Origin: Streptomyces sp. NRRL F-4489
Lineage (GTDB): Bacteria; Actinomycetota; Actinomycetes; Streptomycetales; Streptomycetaceae
Length of the DNA stretch: 64,000 nt
Direction: 5' to 3'
Assembly (NCBI RefSeq): GCF_001509485.1
Contig: NZ_LLZI01000254.1
Coordinates: forward strand, 60,321 to 124,320
This document shows positions 44,675-53,131 of this stretch, piece by piece. Position numbers and translations under genes: made by a program. Positions within the stretch are counted from its first letter, which is position 1, and each line of letters begins with the position of its first letter. Below the pieces are notes generated by a model. It was not told the DNA's origin. It ran no database searches and saw only the letters and a list, made by a program, of their open reading frames with translations.

Positions 44675-45102
44675 GAGTTCCCTCGTCCCTTGTCGCTGGT
44701 GCGGAGCTGGTTGACCGCACCAGGGTCCCCTCCGCGCCCGGCCCGCCGGATCATCCGCAGGTAGGCACTTTGCCCGGCGGCGCCTGTCACTTTCTATGTA
44801 CGCGCCGCCCTCCCGGGGTGTGGCCGCCGGCCCCCGGGACGCCGGCGTACGGGCGCGGACGAGCGCCCCGCCGCCCCGCCACCCGGCCTCACTCTCGCCT
44901 TCGTCAGTCAATTTTCATGACTCGTCAAGTCACGTCAGGAACGGTGTTTCCGCTGGTCGGGGCCGCCGCCGACCCCACTGACCAGTCCCGTTCGCGGATA
45001 TGACTCCGACTCATCCGTTGACAAGCCAGTGACTCGGCTGTCATCTTTCTGGTCATGCGGTCGCCCCGAGCGTGACAAGGGGCAGGACATCAGGAGGGAT
45101 TC
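44675..45102. promoter_or_regulatory. Divergent promoter region upstream of the ketosynthase-LanKC operon
   Basis: This 428-bp region without a gene has TGACTC-type elements clustered between about 44905 and 45040, for example ATGACTCGTCAAGTCA, ATGACTCCGACTCA and TGACTCGG (45030-45037). A likely promoter is TTGACA (45018-45023)-N17-TCATCT (45041-45046), whose spacer contains the last motif. CAGGAGGGATTC precedes the ketosynthase ATG. Confidence 0.6.
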
Positions 45103-46371
45103 ATGGAGTTACGTGCAGCGGAGCGGCGGCGGGTCGTCGTCACCGGCTGCGGCGTGGTCTCCCCGCTGGGGAACACCACCGCCGGCTTCTGGACCGCCCT
45201 CCTGGCCGGCCGCAGCGGCGTCGCCCCGGTCACCCGGTTCGACGCGAGCGGCCTCCCGGTCCGGATCGCCGGCGACGTGACCGGTTTCGACCCGGTCGCC
45301 GCCGGGGTCCTCACCCCCCAGGAGGCCCGCCGCACCGACCGCTTCACCCAGTACGCCGCGGTCGCCGCCGCCCAGGCGCTGGCCGCCGCCGGACTGGAGC
45401 CGCCGGCCGGTATCGACCCGCACCGCTTCGCCGCGGTCATCGGCTCCGGCTACGGCGCCGCCCCCGCGATCCAGCAGCAGTACGACATCCTCAAGGAGCA
45501 GGGCCCGCGCCGGGTCTCCCCGTACCACTCGGTGCTCACCGCGATCGACCACCCGGCGAGCCTGCTCTCCATCAAGTACGGCATCTCCGGCCCCAGTTGC
45601 GCGGTCTCCGCGGCCTGCGCCACCGGCGCGGTGGCCATCGGTGAGGCGGCCGAGCTGATCCGCCACGGCCGCGCCGATATCGCGCTGGCCGGCGGCACGG
45701 ACGACTCGCTGACCGCCGTCGACCTGGCCGGCACCGCCAACGCCAAGGCGCTCTCCCGCCGCAACGACGACCCCGAGGGCGCCAGCCGCCCCTTCGACCG
45801 TGACCGGGACGGCTTCGTGATGGCGGTCGGCGCCACCGTCCTGACCCTGGAGGAGGCCGGGCACGCCGAACGGCGCGGCGCGACCGTGCTCGCCGAGGTG
45901 GCCGGCTACGCCGCGACCACCGACGCGCACCACGCCACCGCCCCCGATCCCACCGGCGCCGGCGCCGTCCGCGCCATGCGGGCCGCGCTCGCCGACGCCG
46001 GGCGCCGCCCCGACGAGGTCGGCCAGATCAGCGCCCACGGCACCGGCACCGTCCTCAACGACCGCATCGAGGCCGCCGCGCTGCGCGAGGTGCTCGGCCC
46101 CGACACCCTGCGCCGCACCCCGGTCACCGCGGTCAAGAGCATGACCGGGCACATGCTGGGCGCCTCCGGGGCCGCCGAGGCCGCCGCCGCGGTGCTCTCG
46201 CTCCGGGACCGTGTGATCCCGCCGGTCCGCAACTGCGACCACCCCGCCGAGCCCGACCTCGACGTGGTCACCAAGGGCCCGCGCGACTGGGACGGCGAGG
46301 TGGTGCTCAGCAACTCGTTCGGCTTCGGCGGCCACAACGCCGTCCTCGTCCTCACCCGCTACCGCCCGTGA
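45103..46371 (+). CDS. Beta-ketoacyl-ACP synthase II (KAS II/FabF-type)
   Basis: A 422-residue condensing enzyme with the Cys-His-His triad visible: SAACATGA (Cys near 172), SAHGTGT (His near 312) and KSMTGHMLGASG (Lys near 344, His near 349). It has the FabF-like N-terminus RRVVVTGCGVVSPLGN and C-terminal SNSFGFGGHNA. It elongates acyl-ACP with malonyl-ACP. It heads the operon leading to the GNAT and LanKC, so it probably builds the acyl chain attached to the peptide. Confidence 0.93.
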   Translation: MELRAAERRRVVVTGCGVVSPLGNTTAGFWTALLAGRSGVAPVTRFDASGLPVRIAGDVTGFDPVAAGVLTPQEARRTDRFTQYAAVAAAQALAAAGLEPPAGIDPHRFAAVIGSGYGAAPAIQQQYDILKEQGPRRVSPYHSVLTAIDHPASLLSIKYGISGPSCAVSAACATGAVAIGEAAELIRHGRADIALAGGTDDSLTAVDLAGTANAKALSRRNDDPEGASRPFDRDRDGFVMAVGATVLTLEEAGHAERRGATVLAEVAGYAATTDAHHATAPDPTGAGAVRAMRAALADAGRRPDEVGQISAHGTGTVLNDRIEAAALREVLGPDTLRRTPVTAVKSMTGHMLGASGAAEAAAAVLSLRDRVIPPVRNCDHPAEPDLDVVTKGPRDWDGEVVLSNSFGFGGHNAVLVLTRYRP

Positions 46372-46437
46372 CCCGCCCCGCGCCCCCGGGCGCCCCGTCC
46401 GCCGACCCACGCGACCACTGAAGGAGGGAGACGCACC

Positions 46438-47175
46438 ATGCAGGGACGACTGGTGACCTTGGAATGGCCCGGCGACGACGACTGGGCCGCGATCGCCTCC
46501 TGGCTGCGGCCCGGTTCGCCGGCGGCCGTGCTCAGCGGGGACTGGGAGCTGCTGGGCGCCGCCGAGATCGAGCAGGCCAACCGTTCCGGGCGGGTCCACC
46601 ACATGGTGATCCGCACCAAGGACGGGGACCGGATCGGCACCGTCAGCTACCAGCGGGCCGGCCGGATCGGCGGCTACACCGTCGGCGGCGCGATCGGCTC
46701 CCCCGAGCTGTGGCGGCGCGGCTACGGCGCGGAGGCCGTGGTGCTGCTGGTCGACTACCTCTTCCACCAGCTCGACGCCCACCGTGTGCAGGTCACCACC
46801 GCCGGCTACAACAAGGGCATCATCCGCCTGATGACCAAGACGCCCTTCGTGCTGGAGGGCATCCTCCGGGACCACTGCTACCTCGACGGCCAGTACCACG
46901 ACGCGATCGTGTGGGGACTGCTCCGGGACGAGCACTACGCCTCCCTCAAGCCCAGCGAGGACAACCGCGTCCTGGCCGTCGGGCTGGACGACTTCCTCTC
47001 CGCCGAGGACAAGGCCCAGGCCCGCCAGGTGCTCACCGCGCACCTGGCCGCGGACGGCCGCACCGCCCTCGACGGCTACCGGGACACCACCGGGCCGGCG
47101 ACCGCCGCCGAACCGGCCGGCACCACCGGCCCGCGCCCCGCCCTGGCCGGTGCGACCGAGCGGGGTGCGGCATGA
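46438..47175 (+). CDS. GNAT-family acyltransferase coupled to LanKC
   Basis: 245 residues: a GNAT domain with YTVGGAIGSPELWRRGYGAEAVVLLVDYLF (motif A, acyl-CoA/ACP pantetheine site R-R-G-Y-G-A) and DAHRVQVTTAGYNKGIIRLMTK, then a roughly 60-residue C-terminal extension. AAGGAGGGA precedes the ATG and the stop overlaps the LanKC start as ATGA. In goadvionin biosynthesis a GNAT enzyme joins the long acyl chain to the peptide N-terminus; this gene is the obvious equivalent, by inference from position. Confidence 0.82.
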   Translation: MQGRLVTLEWPGDDDWAAIASWLRPGSPAAVLSGDWELLGAAEIEQANRSGRVHHMVIRTKDGDRIGTVSYQRAGRIGGYTVGGAIGSPELWRRGYGAEAVVLLVDYLFHQLDAHRVQVTTAGYNKGIIRLMTKTPFVLEGILRDHCYLDGQYHDAIVWGLLRDEHYASLKPSEDNRVLAVGLDDFLSAEDKAQARQVLTAHLAADGRTALDGYRDTTGPATAAEPAGTTGPRPALAGATERGAA

Positions 47176-49856
47176 GAGACGGCGCCGAGAGCTTCGCCCT
47201 GGCCGACCGGACCTTCTTCGACTGGCCCGGCAACTGGGACCTGGAGGCCACCCGCTTCCCCGCCCCGCCGCTGCCCGCCGGCTGGACCCGCGAGGACAAC
47301 GACTCCTGGACGGTCTGCCGCCCGCCCGAGGACCGCCTGCCCGACCAGGGCTGGAAGATCCACGTCAGCGCGGCCCCCGAGGACACCGAGCGCACCCTCG
47401 CCGACGTCGCCGGCTACTGCGTCCGCAACGGCCTGGCCTTCAAGTACCTCAAGAGCGCCAACGTGCAGCGCGCCCTGAGCCGCAAGTACGCCCAGCGCTC
47501 CTCGGCCGGCAAGCTGCTGACCGTCTACCCCGCGGACGAGGCCGAACTGGCCCGCGCCCTGGAGGGGTTGGACGCCCTCGTCGGCGGCCGCCCCGGCCCG
47601 TACGTCCTGACCGACCTGCGCTTCCGCGAGGGCCCGCTGTACGTCCGCTACGGCGGCTTCCGCACCCGCTGGACCGAGGACACCGACGGCGACCTGGTCA
47701 CCGCCCTGCGGCGGCCGGACGGCAGCCCCGAACCGGACCGCCGCACCCCGGTCTTCCACACCCCCGACTGGGTCGCCGTCCCCGACATCCTCAAGGACTC
47801 GCTCGCCGCCCGCCAGGCCGTCGACGACTTCCCGTACCGCATCACCGGCGCGCTGCACTTCTCGCACGGCGGCGGCGTCTACCGCGCCGAACCGGCCGCC
47901 CCGCACGCCCTGGGGGCCGGCGAGCGGACCGTCGTCCTCAAGGAGGGCCGCCCGTACTCCGGCACCGACGGCGTCGGACGGGACGCGGTCGCCCGGCTCG
48001 CCCACGAGCACACGATCCTGACCCGGCTGGCCGGACTGCCCGGCATCCCGCGCACCTTCGGCACCTTCGAGGTCCGCGGCCACCTCTTCCTCGTCCTGGA
48101 GGAAGTGGAGGGGCAGGACTTCCAGTCCTGGCTGGCCGGGATCTACCCGCTGACCGTGCCGGAGCCCGACGAGGCCGCCGTCACCGCCTTCCGGGACCGC
48201 GCGCTGGCCCTGTTCGCCCGCATCGAGGAGCTGATCGCCTCGGTCCACGGCCGCGGTATCCGCATCGGCGACCTGCACCCGGGCAACTTCATCATCCAGC
48301 CCGGCGACATCCCGGTCCTGCTGGACTTCGAGGTCGCCGACGACCTGGACCGGGCCACCCCCAGCAGCCTCGGCGCCCCGGGCTTCCACCGGGCCGGCGC
48401 CACCGGCGCGGACGGCGACCACTACGCGCTCGCCGCGACCGCCCTGTGGATGTTCCTGCCGCTGGCCGCGCTCAACGGGCTGGCCCCCGACAAGGCGTCC
48501 ACCCTGCTGGAGGTCGCGGCCCGCCGCTTCGGCCTCCCCGGGCACCTGGTGTCCCGGCTGGCCCCCCAGCTGGCGCCCAACGACGAGACCACCTCGCCGC
48601 TGCGCAGCCCCCAAGGGCCGTTCCCGCCCACCGACGCGCTCGCCTCGATCGGCCGCGGACTGCGCGAGAGCGCCACCCCGCACCGTACCGACCGCCTCTA
48701 CCCCGGCGACTTCCGCCAGTTCGCCGAGGGCGGCGCGGGCTTCGCCCACGGTGCCGCCGGCGTCCTGTGGGCCCGCCGCACCGCCCTGGGGGAGCACGAC
48801 GAGCAGGGCGCGGCCTGGCTGCGCGCCGCCGCCGAGCAGGTCCCCGCCGAACGCACCGGCTTCTACGACGGCCTGCACGGCATCGCCTACGTCCTGCGGG
48901 AGCTGGGCGATGAGGAAGCGGCCCTGCGCGTCCTGGAACGCGCCGCCGGCGGCCTGGCCGTACGCCGCTGCCCCAGCCTCTACCGCGGTCTGTCCGGCGC
49001 CGGCCTGACCCTCCTGGACTTCGCCGCCGCGCTCGGCAGCGACACCCTGCGGCAGCGGGCCCTCGGCCTCGCCGACCGGGTCACCGAGCGGCTCGCCGCG
49101 GCCGTCACCGAACCCGTCGAACGCACCCGCCGGCGCGGCTCCACGCACGCCGGGGGCCTGATGTTCGGCTGGTCGGGACCGGCTCTGTTCCTCCTGCGCG
49201 CCCACCAGGCCACCGGCGATCCGGGCCTGCTGGACGAGGCGGTCCGGGCCGTCCACCGCGATCTCGACCGCTGCTCCCCGGGGCCGCAGGACACGCTCCA
49301 GGTGGACGAGGGCTTCCGGCTCCTGCCCTACCTGGACAACGGCAGCGCGGGCATCGCCCTGGTCGCCGCCGAACTCCTCCGCCACCGCGACGACGCGCGG
49401 CTCCGCGAGGCGCTGCCGGCGCTGCTGCGGGCCTGCTCCGCCGACTTCACCATCGAGGCGGGCCTGTGGGGCGGCCGGGCCGGACTGATCGGCACCCTGG
49501 CCCTCCTGCGCGACCACGTGCCGCTGCCCGCGCAGGCCGCCGAGCGGCAGCTGCGCCGCCATCTGGCCAATCTGCGGCACCACGCCATGACGCTGAACGG
49601 CGCCCTCGTCTTCCCCTGCGACGGCCGGGCCCGGATCTCCATGGACGTGGCCACCGGAGGCGCCGGCGTACTGCTGGCGCTGTCCACCGCCGAACGGGGC
49701 ACCCCGCTGCTGCCGTTCCTCACCGACTCGCGTTCCGCCGCTGCCGTCGACCCGGCCGCCCCGGAGCGCGCCCGCGGTGCCCTGCGCACCGCGACCCCCG
49801 CCGTCCCTTCCGGGATCGCGGGCCCCGCGGAAACCGGAAGGGAGGTGTCGAAATGA
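47172..49856 (+). CDS. lanKC: Class III lanthipeptide synthetase (LanKC)
   Basis: 894 residues. The N-terminal lyase-like domain (about 1-220) is followed by a Ser/Thr kinase domain with GDLHPGNFIIQ (catalytic loop, about 366) and VLLDFEVADD (DFE metal motif). The C-terminal LanC-like cyclase (about 520-880) has FYDGLHGIAYVLRELG, YRGLSGAGLTLLDFA and LWGGRAGLIGTLALL. Zinc-ligand Cys/His motifs of class I/II/IV cyclases are missing, which defines class III. It phosphorylates and eliminates Ser, then cyclises to labionin or a related ring. Its stop overlaps the first precursor start. Confidence 0.94.
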   Translation: MRDGAESFALADRTFFDWPGNWDLEATRFPAPPLPAGWTREDNDSWTVCRPPEDRLPDQGWKIHVSAAPEDTERTLADVAGYCVRNGLAFKYLKSANVQRALSRKYAQRSSAGKLLTVYPADEAELARALEGLDALVGGRPGPYVLTDLRFREGPLYVRYGGFRTRWTEDTDGDLVTALRRPDGSPEPDRRTPVFHTPDWVAVPDILKDSLAARQAVDDFPYRITGALHFSHGGGVYRAEPAAPHALGAGERTVVLKEGRPYSGTDGVGRDAVARLAHEHTILTRLAGLPGIPRTFGTFEVRGHLFLVLEEVEGQDFQSWLAGIYPLTVPEPDEAAVTAFRDRALALFARIEELIASVHGRGIRIGDLHPGNFIIQPGDIPVLLDFEVADDLDRATPSSLGAPGFHRAGATGADGDHYALAATALWMFLPLAALNGLAPDKASTLLEVAARRFGLPGHLVSRLAPQLAPNDETTSPLRSPQGPFPPTDALASIGRGLRESATPHRTDRLYPGDFRQFAEGGAGFAHGAAGVLWARRTALGEHDEQGAAWLRAAAEQVPAERTGFYDGLHGIAYVLRELGDEEAALRVLERAAGGLAVRRCPSLYRGLSGAGLTLLDFAAALGSDTLRQRALGLADRVTERLAAAVTEPVERTRRRGSTHAGGLMFGWSGPALFLLRAHQATGDPGLLDEAVRAVHRDLDRCSPGPQDTLQVDEGFRLLPYLDNGSAGIALVAAELLRHRDDARLREALPALLRACSADFTIEAGLWGGRAGLIGTLALLRDHVPLPAQAAERQLRRHLANLRHHAMTLNGALVFPCDGRARISMDVATGGAGVLLALSTAERGTPLLPFLTDSRSAAAVDPAAPERARGALRTATPAVPSGIAGPAETGREVSK

Positions 49857-49939
49857 CCATCATGGACCTTCAGGGCCTGGAGGTGCCGGGCGAGCGTGAC
49901 GCCCAGGCGCTCGGCTCCACCGTCAGCACCGGCTGCTGA
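49853..49939 (+). CDS. Lipolanthine-like precursor peptide, copy 1
   Basis: A 28-residue peptide. The leader contains the class III recognition helix IMDLQGLEVPGE. The end GSTVSTGC (S22-x-x-S25-x-x-C28) fits the Ser-x2-Ser-x2-Cys labionin/avionin motif, with Cys as the last residue. The start overlaps the LanKC stop (ATGA) and GGGAGGTGTCG is the ribosome site. It is one of three genes encoding the same peptide. Confidence 0.93.
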   Translation: MTIMDLQGLEVPGERDAQALGSTVSTGC

Positions 49940-50065
49940 ATGTGACGGCGGCGGGCCGCGTGCCCCCAGGGCCCGGCCCGCCGGCCCAGGTGCCCCGCAA
50001 CGGCACCTGACACAACGGCGCTGCTGTCCACCGCTCCTGCTCACCCCCCGAGGGAGGTGTCTTAC

Positions 50066-50152
50066 ATGACCATCATGGACCTTCAGGGCCTGGAGGTGCC
50101 GGGCGAGCGTGACGCCCAGGCGCTCGGCTCCACCGTCAGCACCGGCTGCTGA
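50066..50152 (+). CDS. Lipolanthine-like precursor peptide, copy 2
   Basis: Encodes the same 28 residues as copy 1, with the same GGGAGGTGTC ribosome-site context. It lies 126 bp after copy 1; the spacer has no gene. The very short peptide would leave a core of about seven or eight residues after leader removal. Confidence 0.93.
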   Translation: MTIMDLQGLEVPGERDAQALGSTVSTGC

Positions 50153-50158
50153 CGCCCC

Positions 50159-50182
50159 CTCCGGTGTCCGGGAACACCGGAG
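50159..50182 (+). terminator. Hairpin between precursor copies 2 and 3
   Basis: 9-bp arms (CTCCGGTGT and complement) and a 6-nt loop. There is no T-tract, so it may be a partial terminator or an RNA-stabilising element that sets precursor dosage. Confidence 0.5.
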
Positions 50183-50231
50183 CTGTCAACCGTACACAGT
50201 ACCAACGGACTTCGGAAGGGAGGTGTCGGTT

Positions 50232-50318
50232 ATGACCATCATGGATCTCCAGGGTCTGGAGGTGCCGGGCGAGCGTGACGCCCAGGCCCTCGGCTCCACG
50301 GTCAGCACGGGCTGCTGA
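50232..50318 (+). CDS. Lipolanthine-like precursor peptide, copy 3
   Basis: Identical in protein sequence to copies 1 and 2, but with synonymous differences (for example CTC for Leu6, GGT for Gly8). This shows selection on the peptide after duplication. GGGAGGTGTCGG precedes the ATG, and a strong terminator follows. Confidence 0.93.
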   Translation: MTIMDLQGLEVPGERDAQALGSTVSTGC

Positions 50319-50324
50319 CGCCGA

Positions 50325-50372
50325 GCCCGGTGGCCCCGCACCGCTGTGCGGGCCACCGGGCCTTCGCTTTTT
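50325..50372 (+). terminator. Terminator after the precursor genes
   Basis: A 15-bp stem with one bulged C (50325-50340 with 50347-50361) is followed by CTTCGC and five T residues (50368-50372). It separates the abundant precursor message from the downstream flavoprotein gene, which would be read only by partial read-through or its own promoter. Confidence 0.8.
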
Positions 50373-50407
50373 CGCACCGGATCCGCGGACGGGGAGGACG
50401 GACGACG

Positions 50408-52204
50408 ATGGGCAACGCCCCGCGGCACACCGGGGACGGCGGCGCGCCGCTGGCCCTCTGCGTCATCGGCTGCGGCCCGCGCGGCGCCTCGGTCACCGAG
50501 CGGATCCTCGCCAACGTCCCCGCCCTGTACGGCGACCGTCCGCTGGACCTGCACCTGGTCGACCCGTACCCGCACGGCGCCGGCCGCACCTGGCGCCCCG
50601 ACCAGCCCGGCCTGCTGTGGATGAACTCCGCCGCCGGGCAGGTCACCCTGTACCCCGACGCGACCGTGGAGTGCGCCGGTCCGCCGCGCCCCGGCCCCAC
50701 CACCGCGCAGTGGCTCGGCGGCCCGCTGCACGACGGGGCCTACGCCGCCCGCCGCGACCAGGGCCGCTATCTGCTGCGGTTCCTCGCCGAGGTGACCGCC
50801 GCCCGGCCCGCGTCGGTGCGGCTGCGCCTGCACCGGGCGCGCGCCGTGGACCTGCTGCGCACCGGGGACGGCCGGCAGCGCGTGATCCTCGACGGCGGGC
50901 TGCCGCCGGTCACCGCCGACCGGGTGCTGCTCGCCCAGGGCCACCCGGACCTGCTCCCCGAGCCCGCGCCGCCCGGCCTGACCCGGATCGGGCCCGGCCC
51001 GGCCGACCCCGGGGCGCTGGACCGCATACCGGACGGCGCGCCGGTCCTCGTCCGCGGTCTCGGCCTGGTCTTCATCGACTGCCTGGCGCTGCTGACCGAG
51101 GGCCGCGGCGGCCGCTTCGCCCCCGCGCCCGGCGGCGCGCTGCGCTATCTGCCGTCGGGCCGGGAGCCGCGGCTGTACGCCGGTTCGCGGCGCGGTGTGC
51201 CGCTGCCACCGAAGCCGGCGCTCGACCCGGCCGCGGCGGAGGCGGACGGTCCGGACGAGCCGCTGCGGTTCGCCACCGCGGCCGCCTGCCGGGCCGCGCT
51301 GGCCCGCCCCGGCGCGGACTTCGGCCGCGACGTCTGGCCGCTGGTCCTGGCCGAACTGGGCTGGTGGTACTACCGCGCCCTGTTCACCGCCGCCCCCGGC
51401 CGCGCCCGTACGGGCTGGCCGGATTTCGCCGCCCAGTACGCCCTGCTGGCCACCGACCCCGAACGGCTGGCCAAACTGGCCGCCGCCGCGGTCCCGGACC
51501 CCGCCGACCGCCTGGACCTCGCCCGGCTCGCCGACCCGCTGGCCGGGGCGGTGTTCACCGGCCCCGGGGACCTCCAGGCCCGGCTGCGCGCCCACCTGGC
51601 CGCGACCCTGCGCCGCCGCACCGGGCCGGCCGCCGCCCCCGAACGCGCCCTGGTGGACGCGCTGCGCCGCACCGGCGAGGTCGTCGAGGACCTGTGGCGG
51701 GCCGGGGACCTCGCGGGCGCGGCGGCCGGGGACGCGCTGCGCCGGTTCTCCCTGGGGACGTACCTCAGCTCCGGGCCGCCGCCGCTGCGCGCCGCCCAGC
51801 TGCTGGCGCTGGCCGAGGCCGGTGTGGTGACGTTCGTCGGCCCGGACATGCGGGTGACGGCCGGGCCCGCCGCCTTCCGGGCGGTCAGCCCCGCCGTGCC
51901 CGGCGCCGTCCACGAGGCGGCCGTACTGCTCGACGCCCGGCTGGCGGCCGGTCCGCCCGCCCGGCTGGCCGACCCGCTGCTGCGCGCCCTGTGGGAACGC
52001 GGCGAACTCTCCCCCGAACCGGGCGACGACGGCACCGCCGGGCCCCGGGTCAGCGGCCCGGAGCTGCACCCGGTGGGCGCGGACGGCACCGTCCACCGGG
52101 ACCGGATCGTGGTGGGCCCGGCGCAGTTCCCGCGCCCGTACGCCAACGCCGCCGCGCTCCGGCAGAACGACGCGATCGCCCGGCGGCTGCTGACCGGCGA
52201 CTGA
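50408..52204 (+). CDS. FAD/NAD(P)-binding oxidoreductase-like protein (PF13454 type)
   Basis: 598 residues. The N-terminal Rossmann motif CVIGCGPRGASVTERI (residues 15-30), LHLVDPYPHGAGRTWRPDQPGLLWMNSAAGQVTLYPD, and a late IVVGPAQFPRPYANAAALRQND match the FAD-NAD(P)-binding family related to N-hydroxylases and hydroxyacyl oxidoreductases. It does not resemble the small HFCD cysteine decarboxylases. GGGGAGGA precedes the ATG at 50408. It may modify the peptide or the lipid; the role is unknown. Confidence 0.75.
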   Translation: MGNAPRHTGDGGAPLALCVIGCGPRGASVTERILANVPALYGDRPLDLHLVDPYPHGAGRTWRPDQPGLLWMNSAAGQVTLYPDATVECAGPPRPGPTTAQWLGGPLHDGAYAARRDQGRYLLRFLAEVTAARPASVRLRLHRARAVDLLRTGDGRQRVILDGGLPPVTADRVLLAQGHPDLLPEPAPPGLTRIGPGPADPGALDRIPDGAPVLVRGLGLVFIDCLALLTEGRGGRFAPAPGGALRYLPSGREPRLYAGSRRGVPLPPKPALDPAAAEADGPDEPLRFATAAACRAALARPGADFGRDVWPLVLAELGWWYYRALFTAAPGRARTGWPDFAAQYALLATDPERLAKLAAAAVPDPADRLDLARLADPLAGAVFTGPGDLQARLRAHLAATLRRRTGPAAAPERALVDALRRTGEVVEDLWRAGDLAGAAAGDALRRFSLGTYLSSGPPPLRAAQLLALAEAGVVTFVGPDMRVTAGPAAFRAVSPAVPGAVHEAAVLLDARLAAGPPARLADPLLRALWERGELSPEPGDDGTAGPRVSGPELHPVGADGTVHRDRIVVGPAQFPRPYANAAALRQNDAIARRLLTGD

Positions 52205-52311
52205 CGGCGGGCCACCGGGACGACGGCCCGGCAACGGACCACCGGGCCGGTGGGCCCGGCCCCGGGCCACCGGGGCGGCGCCCCGGCGGCCGGCCCGTTC
52301 ACCCCGCCCCC

Positions 52312-53070
52312 TCACCCCCGCAGCGCGATCCCGTGCTGCTGCGCCAGGATCGCCGCCTGCACCCGGCTGCGCAGGTTCAGCTTCGACAGGATTCGGCTGG
52401 TGTGCGTCTTCACCGTGCCCTCCGCGAGGTTGAGGGTCTCCGCGATGGCGCTGTTGGCCAGCCCGCGGGCGATGCAGGCCAGCACCTCCAACTCCCGCTT
52501 GGTGAGGGTGTCCAGGGCCCGCGCCGCGCCGTCCGGCAGCGGGGGCCCGGCCGGCGGCGCCGCCTGGTGCGCGAACTCGCTGATCAGCCGCCGGGCGATG
52601 GCCGGGGTGAGGAACCCGTCCCCGTGGGCGACCTCCCGCACCGCCCGTACCAGGACGGCCGGTTCGGCGTTCTTCAGGATGAAGCCGCCGGCCCCGGCCC
52701 GCAGCGCCCCGAAGATGTACTCGTCGATGTCGAAGGTGGTCAGCACCAGCACCTCCGCCAGCCCCTGCTCGACGATCCGGCGGGTCGCCGCGACCCCGTT
52801 GAGCAGCGGCATCTGCACGTCCATCAGCACGACGTCGGGCCGCAGTTCACCGGCCATCCGCACCGCCGCCGCGCCGTCCCCGGCCTCGCCGACCACCGCG
52901 ATCCCCGGGTCGGTCCGGAGCACCAGCACCAGCCCGGACCGCACCGCGGCCTGGTCGTCGGCGACCAGCACCCGGATGCGCTCCGCGCGGTCCGGCGCCG
53001 GGTCCTGCCCGGTCCGTTCCGCCACCCCTGCCGCGCTCCGTTCCACCGCCTGCTCCACTGGCTGCTCCAC
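52312..53070 (-). CDS. NarL/LuxR-family response regulator
   Basis: 252 residues. The receiver domain begins RVLVADDQAAVRSGLVLVL with the phospho-Asp in VVLMDVQMP (near residue 83) and Lys in FILKNAEP. A LuxR HTH (LTKRELEVLACIARGLANSAIAETLNLAEGTVKTHTSRIL) follows from about residue 188. The start is one of several in-frame GTG codons. It is cotranscribed with the kinase just upstream, 61 bp apart. Confidence 0.92.
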   Translation of the reverse strand: MEQPVEQAVERSAAGVAERTGQDPAPDRAERIRVLVADDQAAVRSGLVLVLRTDPGIAVVGEAGDGAAAVRMAGELRPDVVLMDVQMPLLNGVAATRRIVEQGLAEVLVLTTFDIDEYIFGALRAGAGGFILKNAEPAVLVRAVREVAHGDGFLTPAIARRLISEFAHQAAPPAGPPLPDGAARALDTLTKRELEVLACIARGLANSAIAETLNLAEGTVKTHTSRILSKLNLRSRVQAAILAQQHGIALRG

Positions 53071-53131
53071 CTCTCGCTCACTGGCCGGGCCGCACCGCCC
53101 GGGAATGGGACGCCCTTCTCAACGGGGCCGT

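Noticed and set aside
47172..49856. Assignment of the synthetase as class IV (LanL)
   Set aside because: The cyclase part lacks the zinc-ligand Cys/Cys-His motifs needed for LanL, and the precursor has the class III-type LQxLE leader motif.
50408..52204. The flavoprotein as the missing LanD-type cysteine decarboxylase
   Set aside because: It is far larger than HFCD proteins, lacks their motifs and has an FAD/NAD(P) two-dinucleotide layout; kept only as an unassigned oxidoreductase.
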